A stretch of DNA of 23,930 bases from Peptococcaceae bacterium BRH_c23 (GTDB lineage Bacteria; Bacillota_B; Desulfitobacteriia; Desulfitobacteriales; Desulfitobacteriaceae). Position 1 is the first letter of the stretch. Each line of letters opens with the position of its first letter. Location: positions 1 to 23,930 of the forward strand of contig LADV01000284.1 of NCBI GenBank assembly GCA_000961805.1. Direction: 5' to 3'. The translations under genes were made by a program, and so were the position numbers. This document shows, in pieces, positions 8,274 through 14,725 of this stretch. The notes under the pieces were generated by a model. It ran no database searches, had not been told where the DNA came from, and worked only from the letters and a program-made list of their open reading frames with translations.

Positions 8274-8302
8274 GACTTCGGACCACGGACCGCGGACTTC
8301 GA
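8274..8302. repeat. CGGACTTCGGACCACGGAC spacer repeat
   Basis: Overlapping near-repeats of CGGAC(C/T)TCG and CGGACCACGG precede the DUF401 ribosome site. They resemble the run ahead of aconitase 1. The longest DUF401 frame reads through them as 'YGLRTTDRGLRFLG', which is why the later start was chosen. Confidence 0.45.
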
Positions 8303-8323
8303 TTTTTGGGCGAGGTATTAAAG

Positions 8324-9544
8324 ATGTATGTAACAGTCAAGATGACCTTAGTGCTTATATCAATGGTTTATCTCTTGAAGCACAAGATTTCAATTGGCTA
8401 TGTTATGCTTGCGGCCTCAGCCATCTTGTTCATCATGTCAACCAGAGATCTGACGATTGGGTATGAGGCGATTATTGGCACCCTCCGGAGGCAAGGTTCC
8501 TGGGAAGTTATTATCGCCATGTACTTTGTGATGTGTTTGGAATATGAATTGCGGACTAGCGGCAGTCTGGACGGGTTTATGACCGCCACCCGCCAACTGT
8601 TTGGCAGTGATCGCTTATTACTGGCTTTTATGCCGGCGCTGCTAGGTTTACTCCCCTCTGTGGGCGGGGCCTTGTTTTCCGCTCCGCTGGTGGATAACGC
8701 CAGCCGCTCGTATCAACTCAGTGCGGAGACGAAGACGGCTATCAATTATTGGTTTCGCCATATTTGGGAGTTTTCTAATCCGATCGTGCCGGCCTTATTG
8801 CTGGCTAGTGAGATTACCGCGATTAGTTTAAATGTGTTAATCGCACATTTGGCTGTCTACACATGTGTTGGCGCTCTCCTGGGCTGGCTGGTTTTGCTGA
8901 CTGGCCGGAACTATAACAGAGAAAACATACTGACCAAAGGCCAAATCGATCAAGTGGAAACGACAAAGAATGCTTATCAAGCCGTGAAGGCTATCTTTTA
9001 TGCGATTGCTCCTATCGTGTTAAACATAATTCTAGTAACCGGATTTCATCTCAGCGCAGCGGTATCAATGGCCTTGGTCGTGGGGGTTATGGTGGTTGTT
9101 TTTCGCTTACGGACTGCCCAAATCGGTGAGATGTTTAAGGAGTCCTTTCACGCGAAGTTATTATTGGGGCTTTTGGCTATCTTCTTTTTTCAGCAAATGC
9201 TGTCCGAGACCGGGAGCGTCAATGAAATTGTGGACCTGCTTAGAAAATCCGGGGTTTCGCCTGCGCTGTTAATCACTATCCTTACCTTTACGGTGGGAGT
9301 ACTCACAGGACAAATGACGAGTTTCGTGGCAATTACGTTTCCGATAGTTAATGTGATCGCACCGGGGGATGTAAATCTGGTTACCATTGGATATGTGATG
9401 GGAGTGGTAGGCTCAATGTTGTCGCCTGCCCATCTTTGTTTAGTGGTTTCCTTAGACTACTTTAAAGCCAGTATCATTAACTCACTTAAGCCAGTTGCTT
9501 TAATGACCGGGATTATCACTGTCTTGGTGTTTATTCTAAACTGA
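8324..9544 (+). CDS. DUF401-family integral membrane protein, putative transporter
   Basis: A highly hydrophobic protein with about 10 predicted membrane segments, resembling the DUF401 family, which is related to anion/organic-acid permeases of the ion-transporter superfamily. The segment 'LLPSVGGALFSAPLVDNASR' followed by 'INYWFRHIWEFSNPIVPALLLASE' is characteristic. A longer frame begins at ATG 8225, but its extra 33 codons are hydrophilic and run through a repetitive stretch. ATG 8324, behind GGGCGAGG (8308-8314), gives 406 aa starting MYVTVKMTLVLISMVYLL, a proper first helix. It follows aconitase 1 by 142 nt. It could export a product or be an alternative importer. The function of DUF401 is not established, so the role is open. 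Confidence 0.75.
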   Translation: MYVTVKMTLVLISMVYLLKHKISIGYVMLAASAILFIMSTRDLTIGYEAIIGTLRRQGSWEVIIAMYFVMCLEYELRTSGSLDGFMTATRQLFGSDRLLLAFMPALLGLLPSVGGALFSAPLVDNASRSYQLSAETKTAINYWFRHIWEFSNPIVPALLLASEITAISLNVLIAHLAVYTCVGALLGWLVLLTGRNYNRENILTKGQIDQVETTKNAYQAVKAIFYAIAPIVLNIILVTGFHLSAAVSMALVVGVMVVVFRLRTAQIGEMFKESFHAKLLLGLLAIFFFQQMLSETGSVNEIVDLLRKSGVSPALLITILTFTVGVLTGQMTSFVAITFPIVNVIAPGDVNLVTIGYVMGVVGSMLSPAHLCLVVSLDYFKASIINSLKPVALMTGIITVLVFILN

Positions 9545-9691
9545 ATTGAACAGTTAAATTAGGGTATTCCTCTAATCTAGGTAAAAGGTTTTTCTGCCGG
9601 AGCGTCGAAAACATAAGTAGATCAATTTGTTTCATGAAAATAACTCTTTTTAGCTAATCCGTATGAAGATAATAGGCAAAGGAGGTAGACT

Positions 9692-10009
9692 ATGACGAAA
9701 CAAAAAACAATAATGATTGTTGGACACTCTAATTTGCCACAGGGAATGGCTGCTCAAAGCCTATTTGGAACTTTTGCTATCGTTACTGAGATAGACAAAA
9801 AGTATGGGGTGATCATCAGAGTATCTTGTACACTGGTTACTCAGCAGGCTCAAGATTTTTTGGCCACAATCTTGGTAGGTAGTTCTTTAAAAGACGGGCT
9901 TGAGGATGTATTTGCCGAAATTAAAAGTACTTATCACGGTGCCGCTCAGAATGCCATAATAGCGGCTCTAAAAGATCTACATCGTATTTATTTAACATTA
10001 TTAAAATAA
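9692..10009 (+). CDS. DUF3870 domain small protein
   Basis: A soluble 105-aa protein with an ATG start and a near-perfect ribosome site (AAAGGAGG, 9679-9686). It contains 'IMIVGHSNLPQGMAAQSLFGTFAIV', 'GVIIRVSCTLVTQQAQDFLATILVG' and 'YHGAAQNAIIAALKDL', which I recognise as the DUF3870 pattern: a start with V.G...LP.G, then a CTL....A..F...L..G core, then YHG.AQ.AI..A. Family function is not known to me. Such genes often sit beside organic-acid transport and catabolic genes, as here between two clusters. It could be a regulatory or sensing accessory protein, but nothing in the sequence proves it. Codon use is more AT-rich than the preceding gene, closer to cluster 2. Confidence 0.7.
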   Translation: MTKQKTIMIVGHSNLPQGMAAQSLFGTFAIVTEIDKKYGVIIRVSCTLVTQQAQDFLATILVGSSLKDGLEDVFAEIKSTYHGAAQNAIIAALKDLHRIYLTLLK

Positions 10010-10145
10010 GACTTTTCTTATCACAAAAAATAAAATAGAGACTGTTTTTTGGTCTAATGGGATTAATATCAAATTTGATCGAGATTAATACTTTATTTTA
10101 ACTTTTGAAACTGGGTGTAATTATTAATAATCTGAAAATTTTCAA
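10010..10145 (+). promoter_or_regulatory. AT-rich upstream region with palindromes before the dctP promoter
   Basis: This stretch holds three palindromes: ATCAAATTTGAT (10068-10079), TTATTAATAA (10121-10130) and GAAAATTTTC (10134-10143, just ahead of the -35). Direct repeats GATTAATA (10061-10068 and 10083-10090) are spaced 22 bp, two helical turns. These are candidate operators or curved-DNA activating sequence. No protein regulator is encoded in the window to pair with them. A weak AGAC/GTCT hairpin near 10038-10054 could end the DUF3870 transcript. Confidence 0.4.
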
Positions 10146-10174
10146 TTGACATAATAATATGCATAATATACAAT
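10146..10174 (+). promoter_or_regulatory. sigma-A promoter of the dctPQM operon
   Basis: A consensus -35 TTGACA (10146-10151), a 17-bp spacer and -10 TACAAT (10169-10174) predict a transcript start near 10181. That is about 230 nt upstream of dctP, leaving a long structured leader. Confidence 0.8.
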
Positions 10175-10180
10175 CATGTC

Positions 10181-10320
10181 AGACCAGCATATAGCTTACT
10201 CTTTACAAGCTATATGCTGTTAGCAACTGTATCAACTACATTCGCCCGAGAGATCGGGCGTTAAGCGTAGAAGAAAGAACCGGTTGCACGTTTTTAAACG
10301 TGCCCCGGTTCTTTTATATT
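10181..10320 (+). ncRNA. structured leader RNA of dctPQM with intrinsic terminator (leader A)
   Basis: Three stems follow the predicted transcript start. P1 is CAGCATATAGCTT (10185-10197) paired perfectly with AAGCTATATGCTG (10207-10219), 13 bp. P2 is CGCCCG/CGGGCG (10243-10248 and 10255-10260), closed by CTAC (10236-10239) and GTAG (10267-10270). A strong terminator follows (10275-10313). The linker between P1 and P2 carries AGC..AACTGT and CTACA, also present in leader B at the same place. A promoter followed by a folded domain and a terminator before the gene is the arrangement of a riboswitch or attenuator. It matches no class I know (not RFN, T-box, TPP, SAM, cobalamin, lysine or c-di-GMP). 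Confidence 0.6.
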
Positions 10321-10322
10321 AT
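10273..10322 (+). terminator. intrinsic terminator in the dctP leader
   Basis: AAGAACCGG (10275-10283) pairs with CCGGTTCTT (10305-10313), and GCACGTTT (10286-10293) with AAACGTGC (10296-10303), with a small internal bulge. TTATATTATT follows. It is strong and lies between the promoter at 10146 and dctP at 10411, so expression needs read-through or antitermination. Confidence 0.85.
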
Positions 10323-10352
10323 TCTAACCAAGAGGAGGTGGAGGATCGATAC

Positions 10353-10427
10353 TTGATAGATTTCTTATTTCTACAGGTAACGTATTATTTAGATAAAAGG
10401 AGGATGAAAGATGAGAAAAGGTATTAA
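10353..10427 (+). CDS. possible leader peptide overlapping the dctP start
   Basis: A very strong ribosome site (GAGGAGGTGGAGG, 10332-10344) lies about 70 nt before dctP with no gene assigned. Nine bases on, a TTG opens a 24-codon frame (MIDFLFLQVTYYLDKRRMKD and four more residues). It runs through dctP's own ribosome site and stops at 10425-10427, inside dctP in another frame. Such overlap could couple translation of dctP to ribosomes on the leader frame. It is too short for coding statistics; the evidence is only the ribosome site, the start and the overlap. Confidence 0.3.
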   Translation: MIDFLFLQVTYYLDKRRMKDEKRY

Positions 10428-11442
10428 AAAGGTATTGTATTCATTACTCGTTCTAACACTCGGATTATCCCTTTCAGGTTGTGGAACGACACCGGCAAAA
10501 AGTGGTGAACAGGAAAAGGCTGTAGAGAAAATTTCAGCTAAATTCACTCACGTAGTGGCTGAACAGACCCCTAAAGGACAGGCCGTTATAAAATTTGCTC
10601 AGCTAGTGAATGAACGTTCTCAAGGACGGTTAGAAATAAAAGTTTACCCATCTAGCCAGTTATTTGGCGATAAAGATGAAATGGAGGCTCTACAAGCCAA
10701 TAACGTTCAATTTATTGCCCCTTCAGCTGGTAAACTGGTCAGTTTCGATAAGCGGTTCCAAATCGGAGATGTTCCGTTTCTCTTTAATGATAACGCTGCT
10801 GAATCTCGTTTTTGGGATGGAGAAACGGGTAAGAGTTTATTGAAGGGTTTAGAATCTAAAGGAATCTTAGGCCTAACATCTTGGCCAAACGGTATGCGTC
10901 AGTTTATGAACAGTAAAAAAGAACTGAAAGTGCCGGTAGACTTTGAAGGCTTGAAATTCCGTATCCCGAGTGGCGGCGTGCTAGTCGATACATGCCTAGC
11001 GCTTAAGGCTGGATCGTCGGTTATTCCTTTCGGTGAGACCTACACCGCTTTACAGCAAAAGGTAGTCGACGGAACCATAGCTACGTTTGATAACATAGAA
11101 AATGAGAAATATGCCGAAGTTCTCAAGAATCTGACCGTGGTCAACCTTAACAGTCTCTCCTATATTGTACTCATGAACAAATCGTTCTATGAGGGGCTTC
11201 CCGCCGATTTACAACAACTTGTAAGTCAAGCCATAAAAGAAGCCTCGGATTATGAACGTGAACTTTCCGAGAAACAAGATAAAGCAGGACTGGAAAAGCT
11301 TAAGAAGACGATTAATGTTTATGAGACTACCCCTCAAGACAGAGAACTATACATGCAAGCCGTAAAACCCATTTGGGATAAATTCGAACCGATTATGGGA
11401 AAAGATATGTTTGAGGCAGCTAAGAAAGCGAATAAAGTGTAA
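10411..11442 (+). CDS. dctP: TRAP transporter substrate-binding lipoprotein DctP
   Basis: The extracytoplasmic receptor of a TRAP transporter, 343 aa. ATG follows AAAGGAGG (10396-10403). The signal is of lipoprotein type: MRKGIKK, a hydrophobic stretch, then the lipobox LSGC with Cys24. The mature protein has the DctP signature, with 'LEIKVYPSSQLFGDKDEMEALQ', 'LKFRIPSG' containing the Arg that usually salt-bridges a substrate carboxylate, and 'FGETYTALQQKVVDGTIATFDNI'. Family members bind mono-, di- or tricarboxylates and other acids. Here the downstream isomerase, aconitase and isocitrate dehydrogenase favour a C6 tricarboxylate such as aconitate, tricarballylate or citrate. Regulation is probably through the leader at 10181-10320. 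Confidence 0.94.
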   Translation: MRKGIKKVLYSLLVLTLGLSLSGCGTTPAKSGEQEKAVEKISAKFTHVVAEQTPKGQAVIKFAQLVNERSQGRLEIKVYPSSQLFGDKDEMEALQANNVQFIAPSAGKLVSFDKRFQIGDVPFLFNDNAAESRFWDGETGKSLLKGLESKGILGLTSWPNGMRQFMNSKKELKVPVDFEGLKFRIPSGGVLVDTCLALKAGSSVIPFGETYTALQQKVVDGTIATFDNIENEKYAEVLKNLTVVNLNSLSYIVLMNKSFYEGLPADLQQLVSQAIKEASDYERELSEKQDKAGLEKLKKTINVYETTPQDRELYMQAVKPIWDKFEPIMGKDMFEAAKKANKV

Positions 11443-11499
11443 AGTTTAAGAAGTTTCACGGTTTACCTTGGGCAAGAGTTGTCGCTGAGGAGGTATAGA

Positions 11500-12030
11500 A
11501 TGAAAGGTCTTCCGGCCAAGTATGAGTTATTCGAGGATATTTTTTCAGGAACGTTTTTCTTAACGGGTGTAACACTCATTTTCTACGGCGTAATTATGCG
11601 TTATATCTTCAAATCTCCCGTTTTCTGGGTTGATGAGGTTTCAACGTACGTTTTGGTTTGGGGAGCTATCCTTGGCTGGAGTATTGCGCAACGTGACCGT
11701 CGCCACATCAGAGTGACTATACTTTATGACAAGTTTCCTGTTAGGGTTCAACGATGGGTAAGTATTTTCTCTCGAACCTTAAGTTTTCTCTTTTGTCTTT
11801 TCTTAGCCTACTTAGGATTATTGTTGGAAATAAAGTACCTTGTTTCCCACCAAGTGTCAATCAATATCCAGCTCCCCTTGTGGATTGCTTACTTTTTCGT
11901 ACCGGTTGCTGCGTTAATGCTCGGACTACGCTATATTGTAGAGCTTCGCTCTCTCCTAAAAGATAAGGAGTCGGAATGGATCAAAAACAGGCTTGAAGAA
12001 ATTGAGACGGGGGGGAGCGGGCATTCATGA
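11500..12030 (+). CDS. dctQ: TRAP transporter small membrane subunit DctQ
   Basis: The four-helix small subunit of the TRAP transporter. The longest frame begins at TTG 11479, but the ribosome site GAGGAGG (11487-11493) lies inside those extra codons. ATG at 11500, 6 nt after it, is the real start (176 aa, MKGLPAKYELFEDIFSG). The family pattern 'MRYIFKSPVFWVDEVSTYVLVWGAILGWSIAQRDRRHIRVTIL' is clear: R-Y....P..W..E...Y...W....G...A...  .H. The last four bases, ATGA, overlap the dctM start, indicating translational coupling. The C-terminal tail is charged and cytoplasmic. Confidence 0.93.
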   Translation: MKGLPAKYELFEDIFSGTFFLTGVTLIFYGVIMRYIFKSPVFWVDEVSTYVLVWGAILGWSIAQRDRRHIRVTILYDKFPVRVQRWVSIFSRTLSFLFCLFLAYLGLLLEIKYLVSHQVSINIQLPLWIAYFFVPVAALMLGLRYIVELRSLLKDKESEWIKNRLEEIETGGSGHS

Positions 12031-13307
12031 CTACAGTAGCTCTCTTTAGCATCTTCATTGGTTTATTTCTACTAGAAGTACCCGTCGCGCTTGCCCTAGC
12101 AATTTCGAGCGTCTTAATCCTTGGAACGACTACGGATTTCACAATGTATATGATCGCGCATAAGATGTTTTCCTCCCTGGAGAATTCCCCCCTCATGGCT
12201 ATCCCCGGGTTCGTGCTTGCGGGTTCAGTGATGTCGTATGGTGGAATTTCCAAATACTTGATCGATGCCTTGCGCACTTGGGTGGGTCATGTGCGAGGAG
12301 GGCTATCTATTGTTACCGTGCTAGCCTGTATGATTTTTGCTGCGATCTCAGGATCAAGCCCTGCTACGGCTGCAGCAGTCGGTGGGATTCTCATTCCCGC
12401 AATGATTAACTCCGGCTTCGATAAGAAATATGCGATGGGACTCGTAGCAGCCTCAGGGACCCTGGGGATCCTCATTCCCCCCAGCATCACCTTTGTACTT
12501 ATCGGCGTTACGACAGGGGAATCCATCGGGAAACTCTTTATGGCTGGTGTATTGCCTGGAATATTTTTAGGAGGAAGCCTTATGGTAACGGCGATTATCT
12601 TCGCCAGAGTTAAAGGCTTTCCCACCGAGGAAAAAGCCAGCTGGAGTGAACGCTGGACTGCTTCCAAAAAAGCAATTCCTGGCTTTCTACTCCCAGGGAT
12701 CATCTTAGGAAGTATCTATGGTGGAATAGCTACTCCTACAGAAGCCGCGATCATCTCGATCTTTTATGCTTTCTTTGTTACAATTTTCATCTATAGGGAA
12801 ATGTCGTTGAAAAAGTTCCGTTCGATTATGAGAGAGGCAATCGGAATCAGCTCAATGATCTTTCTCATTATTCCGGCAGCCATGACCTTTGCCATGTACT
12901 TGACCAGTGAGCAAATTCCGATGAAAATTGCCCAGTGGGTAGCGGAAAACAGTTTAGGAATCGTGGTATTCTGGATCGTAGTGCAGACAATGTTCTTTGT
13001 AATGGGTACCTTCTTGGAAGCAGTCTCTATTGTTCTGATTACCTTACCAGTTCTTATCCCTATTATTAATCACCTGGGTATTAGCATGATCCATTTTGCG
13101 GTCGTTATGGTTGTCAACATGGAGCTTGCCATGATTACCCCCCCAGTCGGGCTGAACTTGTTTGTCGTCTCGGCAGTTGGTAAATCTAAACTAGAAGAGG
13201 CAGTACGAGGGGTTATACCATTTCTCCTGGTTATGATTGCAGTACTCTTTGTATTGGTTATGTTCCCTGAAATATCTCTCTACCTACCCAATAAAATGGA
13301 CCAATAA
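12027..13307 (+). CDS. dctM: TRAP transporter large membrane subunit DctM
   Basis: The transport-catalysing subunit, 426 aa with about 12 membrane segments, of the elevator-type ion-transporter superfamily. Typical motifs are 'LENSPLMAIPGFVLAGSVMSYGG', 'FAAISGSSPATAAAVGGILIPAM', 'ASGTLGILIPPSITFVLIGVTTGESIGKLFMAG' and 'GGIATPTEAAIISIFYAFF' near the middle, with 'MELAMITPPVGLNLFVVS' near the end. All are standard for DctM. It overlaps dctQ by 4 bp. The TRAP operon ends at the structured region 13360-13500, beyond which the catabolic genes begin. Confidence 0.95.
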   Translation: MTTVALFSIFIGLFLLEVPVALALAISSVLILGTTTDFTMYMIAHKMFSSLENSPLMAIPGFVLAGSVMSYGGISKYLIDALRTWVGHVRGGLSIVTVLACMIFAAISGSSPATAAAVGGILIPAMINSGFDKKYAMGLVAASGTLGILIPPSITFVLIGVTTGESIGKLFMAGVLPGIFLGGSLMVTAIIFARVKGFPTEEKASWSERWTASKKAIPGFLLPGIILGSIYGGIATPTEAAIISIFYAFFVTIFIYREMSLKKFRSIMREAIGISSMIFLIIPAAMTFAMYLTSEQIPMKIAQWVAENSLGIVVFWIVVQTMFFVMGTFLEAVSIVLITLPVLIPIINHLGISMIHFAVVMVVNMELAMITPPVGLNLFVVSAVGKSKLEEAVRGVIPFLLVMIAVLFVLVMFPEISLYLPNKMDQ

Positions 13308-13359
13308 AATTTTGTTTAACTATAATACCTTAATCTAGTTTCATTAAAATATTTATTAA

Positions 13360-13500
13360 AGGACTATCATCCCCTCTGTCTAGAGCAGATAGTCCTGAGC
13401 ACAACTGTTTATCTACACCCATCTGGGAAGACTGGATGAGTGCCAGTAGATAAAGCAGCCAGTTGTATTGACGAATACAGTGGCTGCTTTATCTTATTTT
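13360..13500 (+). promoter_or_regulatory. structured leader upstream of prpF copy 2 with competing stems (leader B)
   Basis: P1: AGGACTATC (13360-13368) pairs with GATAGTCCT (13388-13396), with an inner CTCT/AGAG. P2: TTTATCTAC (13408-13416) pairs with GTAGATAAA (13446-13454), with an inner CATC/GATG. Terminator: AGATAAAGCAGCCA (13448-13461) pairs perfectly with TGGCTGCTTTATCT (13481-13494), with an inner TGTATT/AATACA. P2 and the terminator share bases 13448-13454, so they cannot form together, which is the design of a transcription attenuator or riboswitch. The P1-P2 linker has AGC..AACTGT and CTACA as in leader A. No separate promoter was identified, so it may act on read-through from dctM or on a weak local promoter. 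Confidence 0.6.
13448..13500 (+). terminator. intrinsic terminator before prpF copy 2
   Basis: A 14-bp perfect stem (13448-13461 with 13481-13494) is topped by a 6-bp stem and a GACG loop (13470-13473), followed by the U-rich TATTTTC. It would end dctPQM transcripts unless the competing P2 stem forms. Confidence 0.8.
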
Positions 13501-13533
13501 CAGATAATTCAGTTTAAGAGGAGGGATTCTAAG

Positions 13534-14700
13534 TTGTGGGAAAGTGAGAAGGTTCGCGGAGTCATTTACCGTGGAGGAACCAGCAGGGGTGTCTATCTCT
13601 TGGAAAATGACTTACCTAAGGAGCCACACATAAGAGACCAAGTCATTTTATCGATTTATGGTAGTCCTGATGCTCGTCAAATCAACGGCTTAGGTGGTGC
13701 AGATTCTCTTACGAGTAAGGTTGCCATCATTGGTCCTTCGGAGCGGGAGGATGCCGACGTTGATTACACCTTTGGCCAAGTAAGTATCACAAAGCCTTTG
13801 ATTGACTATGTTGGGAATTGCGGCAACATTTCTTCTGGGGTTGGACCTTTTGCCGTGGACGAAGGACTGGTCAAAGCGGTTGAACCTATAACCTATGTTC
13901 GTATTTATAATACCAATACCAAAAAGATCATAGTGGCTGAAGTCCCGGTACGTGATGGAAAAGCCCTCAATAAAGGAGAATATGCCATAAATGGAGTTCC
14001 AGGCACAGGTGCTAAAATCATCTTGAACTTCCTGGACTCGGGCGGAGCAGTGACTGGAAAACTTCTACCCACTGGGAATCTCAAGGATGAAATCACATTA
14101 GCAGACGGAACTCAGCTCACCGTCTCCTTAGTCGATGCAGCGAATCCAGCGGTCTTTTTTAAAGCTTCAGATCTTGGACTGACGGGAACAGAACTACCTG
14201 ATGCAGTGAACTCAAATCCTAGTTTGCTCCAAAGAATTGAAGAAATTCGCAGTATTGCAGCAGAAATGTTAGGTTTAGCACCGAAGCAAGAAGCTACAGA
14301 TAAAAGCCCTGCGGTTCCGAAGATCGTATTCTTCTCCCCTCCAACGGATTACAAGACCAGTGATGGTCGACACGTTGGCAAGGAATCCATAGATCTTGTC
14401 GCTCGTACGATGTCCATGCAAAAGATGCATAAAGCGTTCGCCGTCACCGGGGGTATCTGTACTGCGACCGCAGCCAAACTGGAAGGAACTGTAGTAAGCC
14501 AAATTCTCAGTACAGAAGCAAGTCAAAGAAGTACCGTTCGACTGGGTCATCCCTCAGGAACGTTGGATTTCGAGATCACATTCAGAAAAACGGAGGATGG
14601 TTCACCAGAGTTAGAAAAGGCAGCTGTCAACCGAACGGCTCGCCGAATTATGGAAGGGTATATCTATATTCCTAGGGAAATTTACTGGCCATATCATTGA
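13534..14700 (+). CDS. prpF: PrpF-family aconitate isomerase-like protein, copy 2
   Basis: A cofactor-free isomerase of the PrpF family; known members isomerise 2-methyl-trans-aconitate to the cis form and can act on trans-aconitate. The longest frame starts at 13468, inside the terminator hairpin. TTG at 13534, 8 nt after GAGGAGG (13518-13525), gives 388 aa. The hallmark YRGGTSRG is at 12-19. Lys62 (TSKVAII) and Cys96 (GNCGN) are at the catalytic positions, and 'GPFAVDEGLV' follows as in bona fide PrpF. It heads a six-gene operon with FeS, flavoprotein, cytochrome b, aconitase and isocitrate dehydrogenase genes. The absence of a methylcitrate synthase or lyase in this operon makes trans-aconitate to cis-aconitate the more likely reaction. 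Methylaconitate remains possible. Confidence 0.87.
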   Translation: MWESEKVRGVIYRGGTSRGVYLLENDLPKEPHIRDQVILSIYGSPDARQINGLGGADSLTSKVAIIGPSEREDADVDYTFGQVSITKPLIDYVGNCGNISSGVGPFAVDEGLVKAVEPITYVRIYNTNTKKIIVAEVPVRDGKALNKGEYAINGVPGTGAKIILNFLDSGGAVTGKLLPTGNLKDEITLADGTQLTVSLVDAANPAVFFKASDLGLTGTELPDAVNSNPSLLQRIEEIRSIAAEMLGLAPKQEATDKSPAVPKIVFFSPPTDYKTSDGRHVGKESIDLVARTMSMQKMHKAFAVTGGICTATAAKLEGTVVSQILSTEASQRSTVRLGHPSGTLDFEITFRKTEDGSPELEKAAVNRTARRIMEGYIYIPREIYWPYH

Positions 14701-14725
14701 GCTATTTAAATAGGAGGCAGAAACA

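Noticed and set aside
3720..9544. A complete methylcitrate cycle (prp operon)
   Set aside because: Methylcitrate synthase, PrpD or AcnD-size dehydratase and a PrpR-type regulator are all missing, so only the partial resemblance is reported.
10236..10270. Iron-responsive-element-like hairpin bound by aconitase
   Set aside because: The idea is attractive next to two aconitase genes, but the loop is AGAGAT, not CAGTGN, and there is no bulged C at the right place.
10181..10320. T-box or known riboswitch identity for leader A
   Set aside because: No T-box sequence (TGGGTGG-like), specifier loop or conserved core of the common riboswitch classes could be seen, so it was left unassigned.
13468..13533. 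Upstream start for prpF copy 2
   Set aside because: These 22 codons lie within the terminator stem-loop and lack a ribosome site; TTG 13534 has GAGGAGG at 8-nt spacing.
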